Source of the DNA: an uncultured Treponema sp.
Lineage (GTDB): Bacteria; Spirochaetota; Spirochaetia; Treponematales; Treponemataceae
DNA length: 36,540 bases
Direction of reading: 5' to 3'
Assembly (NCBI GenBank): GCA_934667505.1
Contig: CAKULY010000020.1
Span: 1 to 36,540, forward strand
Of the stretch, positions 1 to 7,445 are shown one piece after another. Numbering within the stretch: position 1 is the first letter of the stretch; each line of letters begins with the position of its first letter. The notes under the pieces are model-generated. The model was given only the letters and a program-made list of their open reading frames with translations, had not been told where the DNA came from and searched no databases. A program made the position numbers and the translations under genes.

Positions 1-1971
1 ACGACCAGCGAGCCAGACACATTTGCTGTTGCATTTGATGCAAACGGCGGAAGCGGCGCAATCGAAAGCATTGCAAAAACAGAAAACGAAGAATTCGAGC
101 TTCCTGCAAACACATTCACAAGAACCGGCTATACCTTCTCCGGCTGGAGCACAGATAAAATCCCGAATGAATCAAGCAAATCCTACAAAGACAAAGAAAA
201 AATCAAACTAACAGAAGACTTGACGCTGTATGCTCAGTGGGCGGCAGGAACTGGAACAGCCTACAAAGTGGAGCACTGGCAGCAGAACGTTGCGGACGAC
301 GGCTACACGCTCGCAAAAACCGAGCCTATAACAGGAACGACCGGCGAGGAGACCGCGGCAAAGGAGGAAGAGGCTGTCGGATTCACCGCAAAGGAATTCG
401 CCCAGGCAAAAATCGCGGCGGACGGCTCAACAGTAGTAAAAATCTACTACGACAGAAAAATCATTACATTGACATTTGATGCTGACAACGGAGAGGACAA
501 AACAACGCTTTCCGGAAAATTCGGTGCAGAAATTGTTCCTCCGGCCCCGGAAAAAGCAGACTTCATCTTTACAGGCTGGAGCACAGACAAAATCCCAAAT
601 GAATCCAGCAAATTTTACAACGACAAAGAAAAAATCACGCTGACAGAAGACTTGACGCTGTATGCGCAGTGGAAAGAAATTTCATATAAAATCAACTATG
701 AAATGAACGGCGGAACAAATGCAAGCGAAAATCCTTCAACGTTCAAAAAGAGTGATAACGTTACTTTAAAAGAGCCGACCTACGAATATTTTGATTTTTG
801 TGGCTGGTATTTGACTCAGGATTTTGCAGGCGAATCGATTACGGGCTGGAATGTAGGTGAAAAAACTAGCGATATAACATTGTATGCAAAATGGACTGTA
901 AAAGCGGAAAATTTAGACAATGCAATCAAAAACTTAAAAGATGGAGAACATTCGCTTTTTGTAACAAATGATATAACTAGCGAAATTATAAAAACTATAG
1001 GAAAAACATTACGAACTAAATCAAATGCAAAAGTAAAACTTTTTCTTGACGAAACAGAAAATCTAACAGAAATTCCTATGGAAGCATTTATTTCATGCGA
1101 AAATCTTATAGAAATAACTATACCAGATAGTGTTACTTCTATTAAAAGATTTGCATTTTCTAATTGTATAAATTTAGCCAATATAAAAATTTCTAACAAA
1201 ATCGAAAAAATTGAAGATTTTGTATTTTCAAACTGTAGTAGTCTAAAAACTATAGAACTTTCTGAAACTCTTACTGATATTGGAATGGGTGTATTTGAAA
1301 GGTGTTCTAGTTTAATAGAAATGCCAAAAAATATTCCAACAATTGGAACAAGTTTGTTTAGCAATTGCACTAGTTTAACTAAAGCTGAGATTCCTGAAAA
1401 TATTACAACCGTCGGAGATTCTGCATTTTATGGATGTAGCAGTTTAAAAGATGTTGTAATTAGTAATAATGTTACTTCAATTGAAAGTATGGCATTTTTT
1501 GGTTGTACAAGTTTAACAAATATTGAGCTTCCAATTAGTATTTCATCAATCTCTTATGGAACTTTCCAAAATTGTAGTAGCTTGGAAGAAATTTTAATCC
1601 CTTATACTGTTACTTCCATCGAAGCAAACGCATTTTCTGATTGTACTAGTTTAACAAACATAAATCTTCCTGCAAATATAACAGAAATTTCTGAAAACTT
1701 ATTTTATGGATGTTCTGAATTAGTAAGTATTACCATTCCAAGCAATGTTTCTCTTATTGACAGCGGTGCATTTTCTAATTGTACAAATTTAAGAGAAATA
1801 GTATTTTCAGCAAGAGTTAAGAACATAAATTGGGGTGCATTTAATAACTGCTCAAATCTTAGAACAGTAAATTTCGCAGGTACAAGTGAGCAATGGAATT
1901 CTATATCTGTTGATAATTATAATGATGAAAACAACTATCTTCTTAATGCTAAAATAAACTATCTACAGTAA
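1..1971 (+). CDS. InlB-repeat / BspA-type leucine-rich repeat surface protein (5' end outside window)
   Basis: The frame is open from base 1, so the protein is truncated at its N-terminus; 656 residues are visible. A TTG at 220 would cut an InlB-type repeat in half and is not a start. Visible order: InlB B-type (Listeria-Bacteroides) repeat at residues about 5-80 ending in LTLYAQW; a linker with the YKVEHWQQN motif (88-153); two more InlB repeats (154-223 and 225-300) ending LTLYAQW and ITLYAKW; a 55-residue linker; then 12 BspA-type LRR_5 repeats of about 23 residues (358-631; AFxxCSSLxxIxIPxSVTSI). Family knowledge: such proteins are surface exposed and bind host or microbial ligands. The signal peptide lies outside the window. 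The LRR part is clearly more AT-rich than the InlB part. A paralogue lies convergently at 3610-2371. The family is certain; the ligand is unknown. Confidence 0.9.
   Translation, partial: TTSEPDTFAVAFDANGGSGAIESIAKTENEEFELPANTFTRTGYTFSGWSTDKIPNESSKSYKDKEKIKLTEDLTLYAQWAAGTGTAYKVEHWQQNVADDGYTLAKTEPITGTTGEETAAKEEEAVGFTAKEFAQAKIAADGSTVVKIYYDRKIITLTFDADNGEDKTTLSGKFGAEIVPPAPEKADFIFTGWSTDKIPNESSKFYNDKEKITLTEDLTLYAQWKEISYKINYEMNGGTNASENPSTFKKSDNVTLKEPTYEYFDFCGWYLTQDFAGESITGWNVGEKTSDITLYAKWTVKAENLDNAIKNLKDGEHSLFVTNDITSEIIKTIGKTLRTKSNAKVKLFLDETENLTEIPMEAFISCENLIEITIPDSVTSIKRFAFSNCINLANIKISNKIEKIEDFVFSNCSSLKTIELSETLTDIGMGVFERCSSLIEMPKNIPTIGTSLFSNCTSLTKAEIPENITTVGDSAFYGCSSLKDVVISNNVTSIESMAFFGCTSLTNIELPISISSISYGTFQNCSSLEEILIPYTVTSIEANAFSDCTSLTNINLPANITEISENLFYGCSELVSITIPSNVSLIDSGAFSNCTNLREIVFSARVKNINWGAFNNCSNLRTVNFAGTSEQWNSISVDNYNDENNYLLNAKINYLQ
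1072..1896 (+). repeat. 12 tandem LRR_5 coding repeats, about 69 bp each
   Basis: Twelve in-frame units, each encoding about 23 residues around an F-x-x-C-(S/T)-(S/N)-L core; one unit is two residues shorter. Copies such as TSLTNIELP and TSLTNINLP are nearly identical at the DNA level. The convergent paralogue has only six units, so copy number appears free to change by slippage or recombination. Confidence 0.85.
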
Positions 1972-1995
1972 TGAGCATATTAAACTAATAAAACA

Positions 1996-2032
1996 TTACA
2001 GGTTCTATGTCATTATAGACTAGAACCTGTAA
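1996..2032 (+). terminator. Hairpin after the left BspA gene
   Basis: A perfect 12-bp stem (1996-2007 with 2021-2032; TTACAGGTTCTA and its complement) with a 13-nt loop, starting 25 bases after the stop codon. No clear U-tract follows on the plus strand, so termination is likely but not textbook. Confidence 0.5.
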
Positions 2033-2054
2033 TATAAAAAATGAATTCTCGACA

Positions 2055-2110
2055 ATAATGTTCAATATATTTAACAACTATTAAATATTGTTTATAATAT
2101 TGAACATTAT
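2055..2110. repeat. 14-bp perfect inverted repeat
   Basis: ATAATGTTCAATAT at 2055-2068 is exactly complementary to 2097-2110, with a 28-nt AT-rich centre. It lies between the two convergent BspA genes and is not followed by a T-run on either strand, so it is not an obvious terminator. It could be a protein or recombinase site, or simply a cruciform-forming palindrome. Confidence 0.5.
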
Positions 2111-2112
2111 GA

Positions 2113-2208
2113 CAAGATGTAAGTTTTCTTGCAAAAGATGATGTGCTAGATAAAACTTATCAGTATTTGGAAATGCTTCCAAAAAAATGCACACCAAAAA
2201 CAAAGGGA
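2113..2208 (+). pseudogene. Possible short gene remnant
   Basis: After a stop codon at 2110-2112 a 31-codon open stretch reads QDVSFLAKDDVLDKTYQYLE... and ends with TAA at 2206-2208. It has protein-like composition but no start codon with an RBS and no recognised family. It may be the 3' tail of a gene lost by recombination between the BspA genes, or chance. The rest of the 1972-2370 gap holds only the hairpins listed separately. Confidence 0.15.
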
Positions 2209-2214
2209 TAAAAA

Positions 2215-2247
2215 CAGTGTTCATTGAGCGTGTCGAAATGAGCACTG
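2215..2247 (+). repeat. REP-like hairpin, copy 1 (11-nt GAG-N4-TCGA loop)
   Basis: CAGTGTTCATT pairs with AATGAGCACTG (ten Watson-Crick pairs and one U-G) around the loop GAGCGTGTCGA. The loop core recurs at 3826-3836 and, on the minus strand, in 3861-3883, with different stem sequences. A structured dispersed repeat is the simplest explanation. Confidence 0.55.
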
Positions 2248-2340
2248 ATTCATACATAGTAGATTTGGCACGGTCAATTACTGAAGTTTCAACTTTTAGC
2301 TCATTTCCTCGATTAGCAAAATTCTGTAATTTTCCAAAAG

Positions 2341-2363
2341 ATTATCGGGTCAAGCCCGATAAT
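2341..2363 (-). terminator. Terminator hairpin for the right BspA gene
   Basis: A 9-bp perfect stem (2341-2349 with 2355-2363, core TTATCGGG/CCCGATAA) with a 5-nt loop, 7 bases past the TAA stop of the minus-strand gene. In the minus direction it is followed by CTTTTGG, a weak U-tract. Confidence 0.6.
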
Positions 2364-2370
2364 TACAAGT

Positions 2371-3610
2371 TTACTCGCCGTTTATTATGCCATCTGAGCA
2401 GATGATTTTGGCGGTGAGAAGAGAATCATTCTCAATTTCACTTATATCTATTTTTTTCCACTGTTCTATTGTGCTCATATAATTTACTGTAGTAAGGCTT
2501 GAACATCCATAAAATACAGACCTACCAATCTTCGTGACAGTTTCAGAAATTTCAATATTTGTCAAACTAGTACATTCATAAAATACATAATTATCAATAC
2601 TTATAACACTTTCTGGAAGTTCTATATTTGTTAAACTTGTACATTTATAAAATGCGGCATTATCAATAATTCTAACACTTTCAGGAATTTTTATACATGT
2701 CAAGCTTGTGCATTCTCTAAACATAGCACCACTAATAGTTCTAACGTTTGCCAGAAATTCTACATCTGTTAAACCTGTACATCCCATAAAAGTACCAGTA
2801 CCAATACTTGTAACACTTGTTGGAATTTTTATATTTGTCAAACTTGTACAATCCTCAAACGCCCATGACGGAATATCTTCAAGTCCGGTTGTTTTACTTA
2901 AATCAAGGTTGACTTTTGCATTTTCATTTGAACGCAAAGCTGCGCCTATATTTTTTACTGTAGTTTCATCAATTTTCCCGACAACACAAATGCTATGAGT
3001 TCCTTCTGTAAGATTGTTTATCGCAGTAACCACATTTTCTGCTGTTACAGTCCATTTTACGTAAAGAGTCACATCACCCGTTTTTTCGCCTGCGTTCCAG
3101 CCTGTAATCGATTCGCCTGAAAAATCTTGAGCCAGATACCAGCCTGCAAAGTCGTAGAGTTCACGTGTTGGAACAGGCAAGACAACAGTTTCGTCTTGTT
3201 TATACGATGTTTTTACATCATCTGGATTTGTTCCTTCATTTAAGTTGTAGTTTATAAAATAAGACGGATTTTCTTTCCACTGTGCATACAGAGTCAAGTC
3301 TTCTGTGAGCGTGATTTTTTCTTTGTCTTTATAGGATTTGCTGGATTCGTCTGGAGTTGATTTTGTATTCCAGCCGGCAAAAGTAAAGCCGGTTTTTGTA
3401 AATGTGTTTGCAGGAAGTTCGAATTCTTCGTTTTCTGTTTTTGTAATGCTTTCGATTGTGCCTTTTCCGCCATTTGCATCAAATGTAACGGTAAATTTGT
3501 CAGGCTCGTCAGATGTTATTTTGCAGCCAAAAAGTGAAACTGCAAAAACGCACGCTAAAACTACACGCGCGACTAGTGGGGGGGGTAAGATGTTTACGAT
3601 AATTTTTCAT
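2371..3610 (-). CDS. Phase-variable InlB/BspA lipoprotein gene, OFF in this sequence (C8 tract frameshift)
   Basis: ATG at 3610-3608 has a good RBS (AGGTG, 3622-3618, 7-nt spacing) and starts MKNYRKHLTPP. The coding-strand run of eight C (3585-3578) then shifts the frame, and translation stops after 33 codons at 3511-3509. In the -1 frame the sequence immediately continues as a lipoprotein signal, LVARVVLACVFAVSLFGC, and an intact protein to TAA at 2371. Seven or ten Cs give one continuous ORF; with seven it is 412 residues, with lipobox SLFGC (Cys29). Domains: two InlB repeats (ending LTLYAQW and VTLYVKW), the same linker as the paralogue at 1-1971, and six BspA LRR_5 repeats. Known biology: homopolymer slippage switches bacterial surface genes, and G-tracts are implicated in treponemal variation. 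The alternative is a sequencing error in the homopolymer. Confidence 0.8.
3578..3585 (-). repeat. C8 homopolymer (G8 on plus strand) inside the lipoprotein signal region
   Basis: Eight consecutive G on the plus strand, 25 bases into the minus-strand gene after its ATG. Its length decides whether the ATG is in frame with the lipobox and body: 8 is OFF, 7 or 10 is ON. Confidence 0.9.
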
Positions 3611-3624
3611 TAAACTACACCTAT

Positions 3625-3666
3625 AAAAAGTCAATGAGGAAATATCAATTTCCGATTTGACTTTTT
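3625..3666 (-). promoter_or_regulatory. Terminator-like hairpin in the leader of the phase-variable gene
   Basis: On the minus strand a 10-bp stem (3657-3666 with 3625-3634; AAAAAGTCAA and its complement), with an inner GGAAA/TTTCC stem, ends in a run of five U. The RBS AGGTG (3622-3618) follows after only two bases. It could attenuate transcription into the gene or end transcripts arriving from the operon upstream. No ligand or leader peptide is visible. Confidence 0.4.
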
Positions 3667-3730
3667 AGCACAATTTCGCAACAAAGTGAGAAATTGCATT
3701 TGATATGAAAGTTTGCAACGCAAACTTGTG

Positions 3731-3769
3731 AATAAAAACTTTGACGCTATCTTAGGCAAAGTTTTTATT
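3731..3769. repeat. 13-bp perfect hairpin
   Basis: AATAAAAACTTTG (3731-3743) pairs exactly with 3757-3769 around a 13-nt loop. It ends in a T-rich arm on the plus strand (GTTTTTATTA), so it has terminator character, but no plus-strand gene lies before it. Confidence 0.5.
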
Positions 3770-3808
3770 ACACTCTCCTAAAAAATAAAATAGAAAATGT
3801 TTTAAAAG

Positions 3809-3853
3809 TTTTTTATGCGGTGATTGAGTTTATCGAAATCAATGCATAAAAAA
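3809..3853 (+). repeat. REP-like hairpin, copy 2
   Basis: The outer stem TTTTTTATGC/GCATAAAAAA (3809-3818, 3844-3853) and inner stem TGATT/AATCA (3821-3825, 3837-3841) enclose the 11-nt loop GAGTTTATCGA. The loop differs from copy 1 only in its four central bases, while the stems are different sequences that still pair. Confidence 0.55.
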
Positions 3854-3860
3854 TGGTCAT

Positions 3861-3883
3861 GTCATTTCAATAAACTCAATGAC
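3861..3883 (-). repeat. REP-like hairpin, copy 3 (minus strand)
   Basis: Read on the minus strand, GTCATT and AATGAC (6 bp) enclose the 11-nt loop GAGTTTATTGA. It differs by one base from the loop of copy 2, which is 25 bp away in opposite orientation, so copies 2 and 3 can also pair with each other (3823-3833 with 3870-3880). Confidence 0.5.
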
Positions 3884-4049
3884 CACCACAATACTTTAAA
3901 AACAATTCCTTGATAAAAAGATAAGAATGTTTGCAACGCAAACTTTTTAAATTATAAACGAGGAATTTTTTGCTGTCAATGTTTTAAAAGACGTTGTAAA
4001 AAATTCCAAAATTTCTAAACCGCCATTCTTGACGATTTAGAAAAGCGAA

Positions 4050-4107
4050 TTGATAGGAAAATAGCACAAAGTGGTTATGCCGCTTGTATAACCATAACCA
4101 CTATCAA
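4050..4107 (-). terminator. Hairpin ending the six-gene cyclase/lipoprotein operon
   Basis: GTGGTTATG (4071-4079) pairs with CATAACCAC (4093-4101), and an outer TTGATA/TATCAA stem (4050-4055/4102-4107) encloses it. It lies 10 bases past the stop at 4117. In the minus direction the inner stem is followed by TTTGTGCTATTTTCC. Probable operon terminator. Confidence 0.55.
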
Positions 4108-4116
4108 TAAGTCAAA

Positions 4117-7100
4117 TTATGACATAGTATTGCCTGAGTTATTAATAATTTCACCACTTTCATCAGAAGCTGAACCTAACGTATTCTTCTCTATTTTTCC
4201 AGCATTCCAATAAAATTTTGCTGAAGAACCAAGATGTATAATCCTATTTCCATTATTATTTGTATTTTTTGTTATCAAACCGCCATTCATTGTCACAACG
4301 GACTTTCCAGAAGCATAAAAACCAGCACCATATCTTGCCGAGTTATTTTTTATCTCAACCTTATCTTTTATGGTCAAGGTTCCACCATATATATATATTG
4401 CCCCGTCTCCATTATTACCAAAGTTAGAAACAAATGTATTTCCACTTAAAACGACATTTCCACCTTCTTTAATATAAAGAGCATATTGTACATTTTTACC
4501 ATAATATTGTCCAACCAAACTTATATTTTTTAATTCAATATCGCCACCTTTTTCTACTTGGATATGATTATATTCATCTTTTTTTGAAATACAATTTAAT
4601 TGCTTATTAGTAGAATCGCTTGAAGTAAGTATAACTTTTGCATCTTTTGGAACAATAATTGTTTCTAAATCATCTATATCATTATTTAGTTTTATAGTCC
4701 AAGTAGAATCTGAATTTTTTGCAGCATATTCAAAAGCTTTATTTAAAACATAAGAATCTGCAGAATCAATAATTAAAGATTTATTTTCAGAATCTATTGA
4801 AAATAATGAAGCAAGTTTTCCTTTTTTATCAGAAGAATTATATTTTATCTTATATCCAAGACCGTCTGTGCTATCTGTAACGCAGAATTTTCCGACTTCA
4901 CCTTCTAGCGTAAGTCCGCTAACAGCTGTTATTAAAGATATTTCAACAGTATAATTTTCTGGCGTGATTCTTGCGGTATATTTCGGATTTTCAGCGGCAG
5001 CATTATTTCCCGGAGTAAGAGAGCCTGTAACAGTGATTTCTTTTCCATCCAAAATATAAACATCATTTCCATCATCTTCTACGGCAATAACAGCACTTCC
5101 TGAAAGATTTAATTGTCCTTTTCCTAAATAAATTGCGCCTCCGAATCCTTTTTTATGATTTTGCAAATTTTCTGCCTTATTATTTTTTAAAATTCCTTTT
5201 TTCATATTAAAAACATTATTGTTATTATAACCAGATATATAAATTGCACCTCCATTCTGTGCCATATTATCATTGATAATTCCTCCATTCATAGTAAAAT
5301 TACATGAAATACTACTATCAGTAGGAGAAAAAGCCATATAAATAGCACCACCACCACCATAACCAGAACTTTCAAAACTCTTATTTTCTGAAATAGTCCC
5401 GTTATTCATAACAAAATTACCATAAGTACAATATATTGCACCAGCAGAATTGTTTGCAGAGTTTTTACAAATTTCAATTCCTGGAGAATCTGTGTTTTCT
5501 CCTATTTTTACACTTAAAGCAGTCTTACTATTTTCATAAATAGCCCCTCCAGTAGACTTTGCAACATTCTCATTTATACTAACATTTTCAACCAAATCTA
5601 AATTCGAAGATGTATAAATCGCTCCTCCATAGTCAGCTTCATTTCCTAACAAGCTAGAATCTTTTAAAATAGCTTTTCCCGTAGATAAATAAATCCCACC
5701 GCCATTATCAGTTACGGAATTGCCTTCAATAACTGTGTCGCCATTGATATTCAACTCTTTACTGCCTGCAAAATATATTCCTCCTCCGTAGTTTGCAGAA
5801 TTGTTTGAAATTTTTGAATTCGAAATTGTCACTTTTCCGTCTGCATCTATTCCGCCGCCGTTGCTTGAACTTTCATTGTAAGTGACGCTTGTGCTTTCAA
5901 GCACAAGTTCTTTGCCGCTGAAACTGATTCCGCCGCCTGCATTGTTCGACTTGTTTTTTGTTACAGTACATTTTTTTAGAGTAAGATTACCGTTAGCGTA
6001 AATTCCTCCACCAGTCGCACTTCGAGAACCGCCTGTAATCGTCAGATTTTCAAGAGTGATATTGGCATTACTTGCATTTACGGTAAGGACATTTCCATTC
6101 AGATTGCCGTCTTTTTGGTTCGCATTCAAAACGGCTTTTGAATCTTGCGAAAAGCCTTTTATTGTTAAATCAAGCTTATTTGAAGAGCTTATATAAATAA
6201 AACTTTTATCGTTGATGGCAGAATCCGTTGTAAAATCATCACCTGAATCCGCCGTCACCGTTCCGTCCACATAAATCGTATATTTTTTTGAAGTGTCGCT
6301 GGCGGCGGCAATTTTATCCACAGCCTTTTGGACTGTTGCAAACGGATTTGTCATAGAGCCGTCGCCATCGTTCACATTGGTTATAGTTGGAATTGAATTG
6401 CCAAAATGCTCTTCATTGTAAAAAACAAGTTTTCCGTCTGTTTCGCCAGCAGCCACGTCCGAGCCAAGCACGTAAAGTTCCGTAAAGTCGTATTTTGTAA
6501 GCTCCAAAGCGGAAGGCGTGAATGTTCCGTCCGCCGCGGTTGTTCCGTGTCTTTTGCCGTCAACAAACCAGCAGTCTGTTGTCATTCCAGAGTAAACAGA
6601 AACCTGCTGAATTGCAGAATTCACAGCGACCTCATTTACGGAAGAAAAATCCGTTGCGTCTTTGTAGAATTTCATTATTGCAAGGTAAGTTCCAACTTGA
6701 ACATTTTCCGCAGAGAGCCTCGCACCGCTTCCGGAAACCTCGATTTTAAATCCGTAGTTGTTTCCACTGGAATCGGAAACGCCGTCTTTTGTAACATTGA
6801 CTTTAGCCGCTACAATTCCAAGTGCAGAATCAAAAGAAAACGGAAGTTTTACAGAACCTGCTCCAGAACTTTCTTGAGGTTTTAGTTTTATATTCAAACT
6901 TGAAGACAAAGATTTTTGACCGGCAGAAAGCGTAACCGTTGTAGTTCCCTGAGCAAAAGCAGAATTTTTTACCGCAGAAATTTGGCTTTCTGTTTGTTTT
7001 GGGCAAGCGTAAAGTGTAAATGTGTATGAAGCGGTTTCTTGAGGAACACAAAAAACAAAGCGAATTTCGTCGGAATAATTGTTTTTAATAGCAACGGCAG

Positions 7101-7410
7101 TTTCACAAACGGAATCTTCCCCTAGCCACTTTTTTGAAGAAGATGATGTATAAGAAATTTCTGCAAAATACAAAGTTTCTGAAGACAGCACAAAATTAGG
7201 AAAAGCCGCTCTTGAAAAAAGCCCTTCACTTTCAGAAAAATCAGAAGAAACGGTTATTGTGCATTTGTCATTTTTCACAACTGTTTTGTTAGTTTCATTT
7301 TCTTCAAACGAAAGAAAATTGCTGCAACTGTTCAAAACTAAAAGAACTGCAAAAATCAAATAAATCGTCCAATTTTTCACAATATTTTTATTCATCTTCT
7401 TTATTTTCAT
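4117..7410 (-). CDS. Pmp-like right-handed beta-helix lipoprotein, 1097 aa
   Basis: The start ATG at 7410 has a strong RBS (GAGGTG just upstream). A lipoprotein signal peptide ends in LNSC, lipidation at Cys29. After an N-terminal domain (30-330) comes a conserved segment, NPFATVQKAVDKI and YTIYVDGTVTAD, shared with the next gene upstream. Residues about 460-830 carry 11 or so GG(G/A)I(Y/S/D) repeats like chlamydial polymorphic outer membrane protein repeats, predicting a pectin-lyase-like beta-helix. A C-terminal block (about 900-1030) repeats the theme (DGAIYIYG, GAGFYASG). There is no catalytic motif and no autotransporter barrel, so surface display would be by lipid anchor. The second half is more AT-rich than the first. 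It is the last gene of the operon, 35 bp after its paralogue. A role in adhesion or surface diversity is inferred. Confidence 0.85.
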   Translation of the reverse strand: MKIKKMNKNIVKNWTIYLIFAVLLVLNSCSNFLSFEENETNKTVVKNDKCTITVSSDFSESEGLFSRAAFPNFVLSSETLYFAEISYTSSSSKKWLGEDSVCETAVAIKNNYSDEIRFVFCVPQETASYTFTLYACPKQTESQISAVKNSAFAQGTTTVTLSAGQKSLSSSLNIKLKPQESSGAGSVKLPFSFDSALGIVAAKVNVTKDGVSDSSGNNYGFKIEVSGSGARLSAENVQVGTYLAIMKFYKDATDFSSVNEVAVNSAIQQVSVYSGMTTDCWFVDGKRHGTTAADGTFTPSALELTKYDFTELYVLGSDVAAGETDGKLVFYNEEHFGNSIPTITNVNDGDGSMTNPFATVQKAVDKIAAASDTSKKYTIYVDGTVTADSGDDFTTDSAINDKSFIYISSSNKLDLTIKGFSQDSKAVLNANQKDGNLNGNVLTVNASNANITLENLTITGGSRSATGGGIYANGNLTLKKCTVTKNKSNNAGGGISFSGKELVLESTSVTYNESSSNGGGIDADGKVTISNSKISNNSANYGGGIYFAGSKELNINGDTVIEGNSVTDNGGGIYLSTGKAILKDSSLLGNEADYGGAIYTSSNLDLVENVSINENVAKSTGGAIYENSKTALSVKIGENTDSPGIEICKNSANNSAGAIYCTYGNFVMNNGTISENKSFESSGYGGGGAIYMAFSPTDSSISCNFTMNGGIINDNMAQNGGAIYISGYNNNNVFNMKKGILKNNKAENLQNHKKGFGGAIYLGKGQLNLSGSAVIAVEDDGNDVYILDGKEITVTGSLTPGNNAAAENPKYTARITPENYTVEISLITAVSGLTLEGEVGKFCVTDSTDGLGYKIKYNSSDKKGKLASLFSIDSENKSLIIDSADSYVLNKAFEYAAKNSDSTWTIKLNNDIDDLETIIVPKDAKVILTSSDSTNKQLNCISKKDEYNHIQVEKGGDIELKNISLVGQYYGKNVQYALYIKEGGNVVLSGNTFVSNFGNNGDGAIYIYGGTLTIKDKVEIKNNSARYGAGFYASGKSVVTMNGGLITKNTNNNGNRIIHLGSSAKFYWNAGKIEKNTLGSASDESGEIINNSGNTMS

Positions 7411-7445
7411 TTTTCACCTCAAAATTGCAAATTTAAAAACGGATT

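Larger units (their letters stand above)
3611..4116. other. 506-bp intergenic region filled with unrelated hairpins
   Basis: No gene was seen. Beyond the leader hairpin, inverted repeats follow one another: 3671-3677/3690-3696 (7 bp), 3709-3716/3720-3727 (8 bp, 3-nt loop), 3731-3743/3757-3769 (13 bp), 3809-3818/3844-3853 (10 bp), 3823-3833/3870-3880 (11 bp, competing with the previous one), 3929-3934/3938-3943, 3962-3971/3998-4007 (10 bp), 4014-4019/4036-4041, and the terminator at 4050-4107. The 15-mer GTTTGCAACGCAAAC occurs twice (3711-3725, 3929-3943). The function is unknown. Confidence 0.7.

Noticed and set aside
816..1370. 184-codon frame on the minus strand
   Set aside because: Antisense to the LRR repeats; its repetitive look comes from those repeats.
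2187..2405. 72-codon plus-strand frame across the REP hairpin
   Set aside because: No RBS, starts in a remnant, runs through two hairpins and into the end of the opposite gene.
3294..3482. 62-codon minus-strand frame over the BspA gene
   Set aside because: Out of frame with the InlB repeat that is coherent in the neighbouring frame; a matching shadow appears at 23-211.
3611..4116. Integron attC sites, suggested by successive hairpins
   Set aside because: No recognisable R-box pairs (GTTRRRY and RYYYAAC) at consistent spacing, no cassette ORFs and no integrase in the window.
3611..4116. CRISPR array
   Set aside because: The hairpins differ in sequence and spacing; there is no regular repeat-spacer pattern and no cas gene.
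6406..6885. 159-codon open frame on the plus strand
   Set aside because: Antisense within the 1097-aa lipoprotein gene, cysteine/arginine-rich and without family similarity.
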